DNA from: Nymphaea colorata
Lineage: Eukaryota > Streptophyta > Magnoliopsida > Nymphaeales > Nymphaeaceae
NCBI RefSeq assembly: GCF_008831285.2
Contig: NC_045141.1
Span: 7,801,353 to 7,865,352 of the forward strand
Direction of reading: 5' to 3'
DNA: 64,000 nt
Shown in pieces: positions 47,618 to 58,033 of this stretch. The notes under the pieces were generated by a model. The model saw only the letters and a program-made list of their open reading frames with translations, had not been told where the DNA came from and did not search any database. The position numbers and the translations under genes are program-made. The stretch's first letter is position 1; each line of letters starts with the position of its first letter.

Positions 47618-48670
47618 CCAATACAAATCTTGTATATAAGCTTTCCCTAGATTCCAACTGATTTCTGAAAGGGGCATCCTCTCATTTTCATTTTTTATTT
47701 TTCTAGTGGTTTGGCATTTAATTTTTATCTTATTCAGCTATGAATAAAGTCATCTACTGAATTGTAGTATTTTGCACATTTGTTACTGATAGAGTGCATG
47801 GTGCAATATGCAGTCTTGAAAACATATTCTAAACGAAGCAGCACATCTTTACCTTCAAATAAGGTGCCTGAATAAAAAGGAACTTGACAAGAAAAAAAGG
47901 TAGATAAACATTGACAAAAAGAATTAGGGGTGGAAGCAAGATTTCATTTTTGGGAGGCCGGACAGTGGGGTGACCTAGTAAATATTGTTTCTGAAATATT
48001 TTGACAAGGGCAAAACTGAATTTTTAAAACGTTTTACGAGGGTCAAAATCTGGGCATCCAGCCAGGCCAAGGCAGCCCAAGGCTCAACAAATTAGTCCAC
48101 TTAGCTATTAGGAGTTCGAGTGTCAACGTCATGCCCATCAGGTACCCAGCCTAATGCCTACCCTTAATGGCCCCTCCTTCTTTGGATAATAAAATGGTAT
48201 GGTTGGAACTTAATTTACATAGCCTTTTTAGCACCAACACAACATCTAGTAATAATGCCATCTTGAACTTTATATTCATTCATAATAGAAATGACAACAT
48301 ACATGTTGCAATCAAGCCCAGGCAATTCATTTATTTTTGTCACTACAAAATAATCTTGAAGTTAAAATTTTGGCAGTTACTCTCATCACGGTTTCTATTT
48401 TTTCCTTTTTAATTTCTTTGCCATATTAGTATTAATGTTAGCTATAAAGATCATGCATGCCATCCGCATGAGTTGATCTTATATGGATTTTGGTTGAACT
48501 AGACCTATCTAAAGAAGAAATATCAAAATTGACTATGATAATATGAGATTTCATAGATTCTTTATATGCTACTCCAAAAGCAATTGACAAGAATAGAAAA
48601 TGGCTCGAAGAACAACATAATTAAGTATGACATCTTGCAAAGATGTTGACATGAATTAACCTGATAGAAC
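47618..48670. other. Intergenic DNA with old repeat traces
   Basis: Around 47925-48060 a GGGGTGGAAGCAAG...GCCAGGCC stretch resembles an old interspersed repeat. An 81-codon frame at 48167-48412 has no recognisable domain. Confidence 0.4.
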
Positions 48671-48932
48671 TGTTTATAAAGGAAGCAAAGGGACATCTAC
48701 AGTCTTCAAAGATATAAGTGGTGTATAGTTGTCTAGTACAGCTGTCATATAGCTGTGCATGTAAAAACTCTCACCTACCATGTATTGACTATATATACTG
48801 AAGAAATGAAATCAAATAGTTAGTTCGTAGCATTTACATCATCATTTATTCTTCCATGTTTGCTCTGAACTTCCCTTTTTCTCTGTAGAACTCTAGTTTC
48901 TCACCCATTTATGTAGGGGTGCAGATTGTGCA
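48671..48932 (+). repeat. 5' LTR of the copia element
   Basis: 262 bp, starts TGTTTATAAAGG and ends GCAGATTGTGCA just before the primer-binding site. Confidence 0.8.
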
Positions 48933-48950
48933 TTGGAATCGGAGCCACGA
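48933..48950 (+). other. Primer-binding site of the copia element
   Basis: TTGGAATCGGAGCCA is a mutated form of TTGGTATCAGAGCCA, the initiator-Met tRNA complement used by most plant copia elements. Confidence 0.75.
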
Positions 48951-49930
48951 TACATGTAGATATTCAGCACATGCTAAGAGCATCTGAAACTATGGTTGAC
49001 GGTGGAGTTTTTGGCGTGACAAACCTTAGCTCTACAAGTTGCAATCCCAGGGTGAAAACCGTGACGAGGGATCCCGATCCTGACTTGAAGATTACAATGT
49101 CACCCCTTAATGGGGCAAACTGTATTGTTTGGGCGAAATGAGCAAGCCTCTGTCTCGTTGGCAAATCCAAGATCGTCTATGTCAATGAAAAAATCTAGAT
49201 GCCTCAAAAGACCAATCCTAGCTACAAAGATTGGAAAGTAAATGACAGGATCGTGATGTCCTGGTTGTTGAACTCCATGGAGTCCAATATGGCAAAAGGA
49301 TTCTTGTTCCCAGACTTTACGAAAGAGATTTGAGACTCGCTAGCAAAAATCTATAGTGATCATCAAAATCTTGCAAGGGTTTATCAACTCTAGCAAGATA
49401 TAACCAAACTCACAAAAGTGGAAAAGTCATTCCACCTTTACCTAAGCTCTTTAAATGCGATATGGGATGAGTTGGCTTAGCATTGCCCTTTGACTCTTCA
49501 CGTAGATGTCCTCAAGCAAAAAGCAAAAGAAGGTAAGGTGTTCAATCTGTTAGCAGGTCTAGGACAGGGGTTTTTGATAATCTCTGAGGCCAGATCTTGA
49601 TGATGAATACTCCTCCATCATTCAATAATGTATGCTCGATCATCCATTGGGAGGAAACTCTGAGGAAAATAATGAAAGATGAATCTGATGTCAAAGAAAA
49701 GGCATCTTATATTAATCAAGAGAGGGTTGCGTTTCAAGCAAAGTCAAATGACTCTATCTATAGCGACAAAGCAGTCTTTAGCAGAAAATAAGTCCAGTCC
49801 CGCTTTTGATTGAGGGAGAATTCAAATTACATGTTTTTTACTGCAAGAAAACTGAACATGTCAAGCAAAGATTCTGGAATCTGCATGATCTACCTGGTCG
49901 AGGAAGAGGCCAACACAACTTTGGATAGTA
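48950..49930 (+). pseudogene. Copia gag remnant
   Basis: The frame reads through SPLNGANCIVWAK, then LLNSMESNMAKGF, SFHLYLSSLNAIWDEL and LLAGLGQGF, the usual UBN2-type gag blocks of copia, with several stops. A broken zinc knuckle (FYCKKTEHVKQRFWNLHDLP) lies near 49825-49890; the second Cys of the CCHC pattern is lost. Confidence 0.75.
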
Positions 49931-50059
49931 GTGTGATGATGACAAAGTTGAGCTGACAAAACTCCTTAAGCAGGTGACTAAGTCCAACCTTGCTATAATA
50001 CAAAGTCAAAATCAGACAAAGGTAACTATATATCGTCTCAGTCTTTTATAGCATGCTCA

Positions 50060-50280
50060 AATTATGAGAAATGGGTGCTAGATAGTGATGCAACAGATCA
50101 TATGACTGGTAGTTCACATAGATTACTTGACATGATGCGTGATAGTAAATATCCTATTCAAATTGCTGATGGTTCAGTAGTTTCAATCTCAGGATATGGA
50201 TCTATGTTTTTAGAAAAAATTATATACTCAATCAAGTTTCACATGTCCATAAATGCTCTGTCAACTTAGTATCCATAAGT
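50060..50280 (+). pseudogene. Copia protease remnant
   Basis: The 50075-50269 frame begins MLDSDATDHMTGSSH and continues IQIADGSVVSISGYGS. Copia proteases have LDSGA(T/S)DHMT; here the active-site Gly is Asp (DSG to DSD). Confidence 0.85.
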
Positions 50281-50388
50281 AAAATGACAAAAGAATTAAA
50301 ATGTTGTGTGATATTTGGTGAGAAGAAGGTGATCCTTCTGGACTATCACCACTAGAAGAAGATTGGTGATGGCGTTGAACAGAATGGC

Positions 50389-51405
50389 TTGTATACAATA
50401 ATGGTGCCACAACAAAGGTCTCTTCTAGCTATCAATATTGCAGATGAAGTGAAGTTGTGGCATGATAGCATAGGACACCCATCAAATAACATGATTAAAA
50501 CTATGTTTCCACACTTGCAACCTGCAGTAGAAAGCTGTGAAGCCTCCATAATGTTTAAGATGACTTGGTTGCCATTTCCAAACTTTGAAAGTGTTTCAAA
50601 TTCTTGTTTTGATTTGATACACACAGATGTATGGGGACCAGCTCCCATAATTGGACATGTTGGACATAAATACTTTGTAACGTTCATTAATGATAAGTTT
50701 AGAGAAACCTGGCTCTATTTCTTGAACAAGAAAAGTGATGTTTTTGCTGTTTTTCAGAAAAAACTATCAGTTTGTGGAAACATAGTACCATAACAACATT
50801 AAATCCTTGAGGTATAATAACAGGGGTGAATATGTCAACTCAAATTTCACAATTTTATGAAGAAAAAAATTTGTGCATCAAACATCATGTAGAGGTACAC
50901 CCCAACAAAATAAAGTCAACAGAAGAATAGACAAGCACTAAACATAGCTAGATCAATTATGTTTCAGATTAATATGCCTGCTGTTTTTTGGTCTGATACA
51001 ATTGCCTATGCATGCTACTTGATGAATAGAACCTCAAGTAAAAATCTAGATGACAAAAGCCTATATGAAATACTGAATAACAAAACAAATTCTCTTATGC
51101 ATCTAAAAGTATTTGGGTGTGTATGTTTTGTGCATTTACAAGAACAAGTTAGAAACAAACTTGAGAAATGTGCAGTGAAGTGCATATTTTTGGGGTATTC
51201 ACACAATAGAAAAGGCTATAAATGTTTTGATCCAATGGCAAAAAGATATTACATTTCTAGAGATGTTAAATTTGTGGAAAATCAATGTTACTACTTAGAT
51301 CCACAAATAGATGTTTTTTGTAAGGACAAGCAATTTAGAGTTCCATTATCTATTGTAAGTGAAAATGAAGAGTTATTAGGTATACTAAATCTGAATGGAA
51401 AATAG
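50389..51405 (+). pseudogene. Copia integrase remnant
   Basis: The pre-integrase block LWHDSIGHPSNNMI is followed by DLIHTDVWGPAP and YFVTFINDKFRETWLYF (first catalytic Asp region). After a broken stretch near 50800-50950 come FWSDTIAYACYLMNRTSS and LKVFGCVCFVH ... CIFLGYSHNRKGYKCFDP, the standard copia integrase order. At least one frame change separates the two halves, so the protein is not made. Confidence 0.88.
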
Positions 51406-52970
51406 GTAGAAGAAGAAAACAGAAGTGAAAGAATAGTCAGTCCTAAAACCCAAACTGCAGCAGGACAGGAACTTGATGAACCAGTTCAGTTGAGAAGATC
51501 GTCAAGAGCTAGACATTTACCTGCAATGCTTAATGACTTTCACATGAATTATGTGAACAAACAACAGAAAATGCCATTAGTGATAGGCAAAGATCAGACA
51601 AAGACATACACCACATGTATAAAGGAACTAAACCTCGCAACTATGAAGAAGGAAGAGGCAAAAATAAATGGCGCAAAGCCATGCATGAAGAACTTGCTGC
51701 ACTAGGTAAGAATACAAAACTAAGAATTAGTTCCACTCCCCTCAAAATAAGAAAGTAGTGGGCTGTAGGTGTACATACAAAGTGAAGTACAATAATGAGA
51801 GCAAGATTGAATGCTACAATGCGAGACTTGTAGCCAAAGGGTTCACACGAGTCTACGGAATAGATTATTGTGAGACATTTGCTCATGTTGCCAAGATGAA
51901 TTCTTTAAGGGTGTTGTTGTTAGTGGCTGCAATAAAACGATGGAAGTGGACGTAAATAACATATTTCTCCATGGGGAGCTAGACGAAGAGATATACATGG
52001 AGCTTCCTCAAGGACTAAAGGTTAACTCCAAACAACCTTTAGCATGCAAGCTGAAAAAGTCCCCCAGGGCTTGGTACTCCAAATTGAGTTCAAAACTAGT
52101 TGGAAGAGGATCCAAAATGTGTGATATTGATAACTCAATATTTTCTGCAACTACACATAAGGGAACTTTCTAGAAATGTGAAATTTGTGGAAAATCAATG
52201 TTACTACCTAGATCCACAAATAGATCTTTTCTGTAAAGAGGAGCAATTTAGAATTCCATTATCTATTGTAACTTAAAATGAAGAGTTATTAGGTATATTA
52301 ATCTAAATGAAGAATAGGCAGAAGAGAAAAAAAACAGAAAATGCTTTCAGTGATAGGCAAAGAACAGGCACATACATACACCACATGGATACAAAAACTG
52401 AACCTCACAGCTTTGAAGAAGCATGAGGCAAAGAGAAATGGAGCAAAGCCATTCATGAAAAACTTGCTGTAGTAGGTAAGAATGAAACCTAAGAATTATT
52501 TCCACTCCCTAAAAATAAGAAACTAGTGGGCTGTAAGTGGACATACAAAGTGAAGTACAATAATGAGAGCAAGATCAAATGCTACAAGGTGAGACTCGTA
52601 GCCAAAGGATTCACACAAGTCTACAGAGTAGATTATCATGAGACATTTGCTTATGTGGCCAAGATGAATTCTCTAGGGGTGTTACTGTCAGTGGCTGCAA
52701 TAAAAGGATGGAAATTACACCAAATGAACGTAAAGAATGTATTTCTACATGGGGACCTAGATGAAGAGATATACATTGAGCTTCCTCAAGGACTAAAGAT
52801 CAAAAACGACCTTTAGTATGCAAGCTTAAAAAGTCACTGTATGGACTATGGACTGAAACAGCCCCCCAACGCTTGGTACTCCAAACTTAGTTCAAAACTA
52901 GTTGGAAGAGGTATTCAAAATGTGTGATGCTGATAACTCAATATTTTATGCAGGTTCTAAAAAAGCATTT
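51262..52970 (+). pseudogene. Copia reverse transcriptase remnant with internal duplication
   Basis: A block running from FVENQCYYLDPQID through KVKYNNESKI, ARLVAKGFTRVYGIDYCETF and FLHGELDEEIYMELPQG to ARAWYSK-type text occurs twice: about 51262-52165 and about 52171-52940. The copies differ in many places and the second lacks about 130 bp near 52340. In the second copy CDADNSIFYAG runs straight into LKKHFEIKDLL, so the YVDD catalytic block is deleted. Normal elements carry this block once. Confidence 0.82.
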
Positions 52971-53858
52971 TGAGATAAAGGATCTACTGATCCTTAACGA
53001 CTTTCTTGATATGGAAGTCTCACATCTAAAGGAAGGAATATCCGTGTGTCAGAAAAAGTATATACATGACCTTCTGAAGGAAACAAAAATGTGGAATGCG
53101 AAAGAAGTTGATACCCCAATGGAGTTAAACTCAAAGTTGTATGCTGATGAGGATGAGAACTTAACAGACAAGGGAGCTACCAAAGACTAATTAGTAATCT
53201 TATATATTTGACAGCAACCAGACCCAATATTACTCATTCTGTAAATCTGCTGAGTCAGATCATGCATTGTCCCTAACAGCCACATCTTCAAGCTGCATTG
53301 AGAATCCTAAGGTACTTAAAGAAAACATCCGGTAAGGAAATTATGTTTAAGAGGAATGACAACCTAAAGGTGCATGGGTATGATGATGCAGATTGGGCTG
53401 GAAATCCCAATTACTATAGGTCCATCACAGATTACTGTTGTTTTGTTGGGGGAAATCTAGTCCCATCGAATAGTAAAAAGCAAACCGTGGCAGCTCGATC
53501 AACTGCAGAAAGTGAGTACATATCAATGGCACTAACAGTGTGGAATTGCTATGGATTAAGTACCTTCTATCATATATGGGAGGGAAAGTTCAGCTGCTAA
53601 TGGCTCTATTTTTTTATATTAAAGCAGCTATTCACATTGGGAACAACCCAGTATTCCATGGAAGAACCAAACATATCAAAGTGGACTGTCACTTCGTGAG
53701 AGAAAAGATACTATTATGAATCTTTTGTACTCAACTCGTAAGCTCTAATCAGCAGCTTGCAGATGTATTAACAAAAACGGCGACCAAAGATGTATTCCTC
53801 AGTTTGATAAATGAGTTGGGTCTCTGTAATCTAGGAAATCCAACTTGAGGGGGATCAT
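52970..53858 (+). pseudogene. Copia RNase H remnant and polypurine tract
   Basis: The text reads VHGYDDADWAGNPNYYRS, then [41 protein letters not shown] and QQLADVLTK, the canonical copia RNase H C-terminus. The purine tract TTGAGGGGGA (about 53846-53855) directly precedes the 3' LTR. Stops separate the segments. Confidence 0.88.
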
Positions 53859-53960
53859 AAAGGAACCAAAGGGACATCTAAAGTCTTTGAAGTCATAAGT
53901 GGTGTACAGTTATCCAATACAGATGTTGTATAGCTGTACTTGTAACAAACTCTCATCTAC

Positions 53961-54046
<86 letters not shown>

Positions 54047-54178
54047 AGAAATAAAAGCAAATAATTAGTTCACAGCATTTACATCACTATTTATTCTTCC
54101 TTCTTTGTTATGAACTTCCCCTTTTGCTCTGTAGAACTCTGGTTTCTCACCCATTTCTGCAGGGGTGCAGATTGTGAA
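53859..54178 (+). repeat. 3' LTR of the copia element, expanded by TA repeat
   Basis: It corresponds to the 262-bp 5' LTR but is longer, because a TA microsatellite has grown inside it where the 5' copy has only GACTATATATACTG. Its TG start and CA end are mutated (TCATAAAGG, GTGAA). Confidence 0.8.
53961..54046. repeat. TA microsatellite within the 3' LTR
   Basis: About 86 bp of TA broken by two TGTA interruptions about 40 bp apart. Confidence 0.95.
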
Positions 54179-54415
54179 AGTGTTACCTTGCCCAGCCATC
54201 TTGATATTGATTAACTTGACTTGAACTTGGATTCAGTTTCAAAAGTAAAAAGGCAATGTGAAATATAAATGACTTATATGTAGACATATTCAGATATGAC
54301 ATATGTAGAAATATTCAGATTCCGTCAAACATCAGATACATATCTATTAGATTCGATATTAAAAAACCCATCGTATACAATATCCTCATCTTATATGACT
54401 TTTAATTAGATGGCC

Positions 54416-54650
54416 TCAAGGGTCTTAGTGTAGCCAATAGGGCTAGAGCCGTGTAGGAATGCAAGTCTCTAGTTCGATTTTTATAGGTGTTTTATTTTCG
54501 TGTCTTAAGGTGGTGGGACACGACATCTGAGTTGAAGAGTGCAATATGTTCATTGTTGATGTCGATGCAGCTTAGGGCCCCAGAAGTAGGGAGAATTGGG
54601 AGGAGGGGGTGAAGGGTGGCTTCAGGCTTGGTTATGAGTGGTAGGGCTAA
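54416..54650 (+). mobile_element. Second tRNA-like SINE candidate
   Basis: TAGTGTAGCCAATAGG (A-box-like, about 54426-54441) and CTAGTTCGATTTT (B-box-like, about 54470-54482) have tRNA-like spacing. Weaker than the candidate at 6796. The 3' edge is unknown. Confidence 0.35.
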
Positions 54651-55449
54651 ACATCTTGTTCACCCAGACTACTAATTACATGTGGATTTCATGATTGAAG
54701 TCAACTATGTATTTGAACCGGTACTTGGGACATGAAATATAAGATTTACTATATCCAAACCATTGACATCAATCCTTATACTCAGTTAGCAATACACGTG
54801 ATCTATTTTTGAATTGATATTTTATTTCCAGTCAACCTACGACCTTAATTACCTGTCAGGATTTCCAGTCAACTATGGCCATCACAGTTTATCTTTGAGT
54901 TGTGCCGACATTGATAATCATACAGTCTTCTTAGAGATGGACAAATTTTCAAAACGCCCGGAGATTCTGGTTGTAAGAGAACTTTTCGTGAGTTTCTTCT
55001 TGGAAAGTCAAACAACTATTTATTTAATCATGCCTGACTGAATTCTTTTCCATGATTTCAAAATTCCAAGTCATGTACAGTTCTTGAAAATCACAACTTA
55101 TTTCTAGTATTTGAAGAAATTAATGCAGCGGACATTGTTAAGAACTAGCTGACAACTTCGAGCAAAGCTGAACAAGTTCTGACAGTTTAGTTTGGAGGCT
55201 AAAAAGGCGGACGAAAACTAACCAGCTCAAGAATATATAGGTTAATTATCTCACAGATCTGTTGATCAATCTACTACATAGGCTGACTTACTATCTAACT
55301 TGAATTTTATGTAAGTTAAAAAATTAAAGGTGATTCTAATTAATTTCCTATGATCTCTATCTATTTCAACTCCAGCTACTACAATTATTTTAGTTACGTG
55401 TTCAACAAACTTAAAAGGTCGCGACTTTTTGAGAAAAATCCAAATAAAA
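54651..55449. other. Intergenic DNA
   Basis: Nothing recognised; a 75-codon frame at 54814-55041 lacks a domain. Confidence 0.45.
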
Positions 55450-55626
55450 AGTCAAAAGTTTGAAATGTCTGACAACCCAAATTACGTGACCATATCTGAA
55501 TCGGGCAAAAGCGTCAAACGCGTGAGTTGAAAGTTGAAAAGCGCAGTGCTGAAAGAGTTGAGGTCAACCCCCAGAGTTTGGCCCTTGCACTTGCTCCTGC
55601 CCTTGACTTCCTGCGATACGTTGACT
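55450..55626 (+). promoter_or_regulatory. W-box cluster upstream of the second WRKY gene
   Basis: Inverted W-boxes AGTCAA (55450-55455) and GGTCAA (55562-55567), and direct TTGACT at 55603-55608 and 55621-55626. The last sits in ACGTTGACTATT, almost the same 12-mer as around 2621 upstream of the first WRKY gene. Control by WRKY proteins, including self-control, is inferred. Confidence 0.6.
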
Positions 55627-55642
55627 ATTGAGTTCCTCAACC

Positions 55643-55652
55643 TTTTATATAT
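55643..55652 (+). promoter_or_regulatory. TATA box of the second WRKY gene
   Basis: TTTTATATAT about 275 bp before the ATG and 17 bp after the last W-box. Confidence 0.55.
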
Positions 55653-55926
55653 GCGAGCGCATTAATTCGTTGCTCACTGAGTTTACTGCAATCCCAATAG
55701 CGCCATTAATCCACTGATCTGTCTCCTCATTTTAACTTCTTTTTCATTCTCATTCCCCTGTTTATAGCAGAGCCTCAAGTCCTTAGTTTTATCTATTATT
55801 AATGCCTGATAGCTCCCTTTTCCTCTCCCTCGTCGCTTCCCATTGAAGGCCCGTTCAGTGCTAACTTACCCTCATCCATTCGGTTCTCCTCCATCTTCTT
55901 GCTGTTGAAAGTACCACCATCTGGTC

Positions 55927-58033
55927 ATGGATATGGAAGCTGCAAGCTTTAATCTTTCTCTGGGGTTTAATCTCAACGCCACAACTCCTCATCGCCAACC
56001 CGACGCTGCAATGGAAGGTTTGGAAGGCTTTGATCGTCTGCCATATTTCAATTTTAAAGAGTTGGGGCGAGCCACAGAAGCCAACGAAGAGGTAAATATT
56101 ATTAGTTAGCTCGTCACTGTGATGCGTACTTTGTCTCAGACTACCGAGTTTAGTATTGTTCCTTCATAAGTTTGTAACAAGAATTTTTTTAATGTGCAGG
56201 AAACGGTAGCACTAGAAGAGAAGGTAAAGAGGACGAGGCAGGAGAATGAGAGGTTGTACTGCATATTGGGGAGGATGACAGAAAGCTACAAGGAGCTGCA
56301 GTCGAAGGTGAACTCGCTCCTCAACAGCAATAGCAGTCTAACGGATGATCAGGACGATGGTGAGACGACTGCCTCGAGAAAGAGGGAAGACAGTAGTCCG
56401 CACGCGGAGAGTTCCTCCAGCGGCGAGGGGTCAATGAACAAGAGGCCGAGGGCGGACGCGTTATCGTTGCTGGCAGCTCCCACCATCGGCAACCACACCT
56501 CATACACAGTCCGCGTCAAGATTGACCCATCAGATACCAGTCTGGTGAGTAACGCCCCACCATTTAATGCCAACTGCGCTCAGGTATACAGTGCAGAAAT
56601 CCAAATTAAGGGGATTCACAGTGGAGAGAATCCCCCTTCCCCTGGCCTGGAGTCATTGTTCCAGCTGGGGTCCAGGACTGTTTGAGTACCTGGGTAGGAG
56701 TACACTGTCACACACATTACTGTTTGCAGTTTAGAAAAGTAGCGCCATGAGAATCCAAATGATGACTGGACTTTCACTGGCCTACTACGCCAAACCCCTT
56801 TGGCAAGTACTCCTAAGAGCAGATTTCACAATACTTAGTAGGACCGGGTGGTAGATGACTATCTATCTGAGAAACTTCTTTTGACTGCTTGGCCTGATTA
56901 GTATATTAATCTCTTTCTATATGTCCATCTAGAGAACCTCTTTTAAAGATTCAATTAACTACCTATCCACTGGTCTTTCACTCTTCACGTTGAAGCACAA
57001 ACATGTGGGTTCAGCAAGATGGTAGGACCTGCATGCTGCCACTTTAGGGTTTTAAACATTCTAGACAAGATATATATTCGAATACTTCCCTCCATGAAAA
57101 TTTTTTTCAGTAGTTGGACCCCATTATTGATGGGACGCAACTTACAGTTAGTGCCTTTTTTTGGTAGAGGGGGAGGGACCGAATATATTTAATTCAATTA
57201 TCAAGCCTCCCTTCCTCAACCCAGAAAATGGAACTTGCCTCAAGTTATTTTCATCAATGGAACACAAGTACGATGCTCTAGTCGCAGTCAGCTCCCCATC
57301 ACCTTTTATCACGCTTTTGGGTTTTATAAGAGGAGATAGTTTAACATTCGCTTGGCTTTCACAATTGCATCCAAGTCATGTATGAACTAACCAGTGGGAG
57401 ACCTGTGTGCTTGATGTGCAGGTAGTAAAAGATGGTCACCAGTGGAAGAAATATGGACAAAAGGTGACCAAGGACAACCCTTTCCCCAGGGCCTACTTTA
57501 GATGTGCCTTTGCACCTGGATGCCATGTAAAGAAGAAGGTAATTGAGATTGCTTGACCTGATCTTGGACTTGTATTGGGCCGGAGGCCAAAAAAATATAC
57601 TCCATATAAATAATTGTAAACAAAGCAAAAAAAGGAGTTCAAACTTACTTATGCAGTGCATGATATCATTTGGTAGGTCCAAAGAAGCTTGGAAGACAGA
57701 TCGTTATTGGTGGCCACATATGAGGGATGCCACAACCATGCTCGAACATTTGCCAACAATAATTGCAGCCCAACTTCCTCAGCCCACGGAATGCGGCCAA
57801 ATGATGGATCACTCCCTTGTTCTCCTGCCACAATGAACACCTCACAACCTAGTATGGTGATGATCGATCTCTCTCACTCAAGACCTAACGCATATGGGGA
57901 GCAGTCTTTGGTGTGCGGTCAAGTGAGTGAGCTAGTAGCAAAGCATGTGGCTTCTTCTTTGGCTGAAGACCCCAACTTTACAGCTGTCTTAGTCTCTGCT
58001 CTTTCTTCTGGAGACTTCCCTAGGCACCATTAA
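55927..58033 (+). CDS. Group IIa WRKY transcription factor with variant WKKYGQK motif, four exons
   Basis: Exons 55927-56091, 56200-56544, 57422-57538 and 57677-58033, all phase 0 with GT/AG introns of 108, 877 and 138 bp, give 327 aa. The N-terminus has [11 protein letters not shown] (an LxLxF stretch like an EAR-type repression motif). Residues 56-98 form a leucine-zipper-like coil. SRKRE and NKRPR are nuclear-localisation candidates. The WRKY domain has C-X5-C-X23-H-X-H and the VQR-type intron of groups IIa and IIb. The usual WRKYGQK is WKKYGQK, the preceding KDGYQW is KDGHQW, and SPRAYF is FPRAYF. The C-terminus ([20 protein letters not shown]) is the IIa signature. The altered heptapeptide could change W-box affinity. 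Exon layout and strand match the WRKY gene at 3141, supporting a tandem-duplicate origin. The frame is open and splice sites are normal, so it appears functional. Confidence 0.92.

Larger units (their letters stand above)
48671..54178 (+). mobile_element. Ty1/copia retrotransposon, decayed
   Basis: LTRs at 48671-48932 and 53859-54178 share AAAGGGACATCTA, GTTAGTTC(G/A)(T/C)AGCATTTACATCA and AGAACTCT(A/G)GTTTCTCACCCATTT. Between them, on the + strand, come primer-binding site, gag, protease, integrase, RT and RNase H, the copia order. Frames are interrupted by stops and small indels throughout. The RT part is partly duplicated. No clean 5-bp target duplication is visible. Confidence 0.92.

Noticed and set aside
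48341-48360. CACTACAAAA resembling a CACTA end
   Set aside because: No subterminal repeats and no inverted partner nearby.
50352-50687. 111-codon minus-strand frame
   Set aside because: Shadow of the copia integrase on the + strand.
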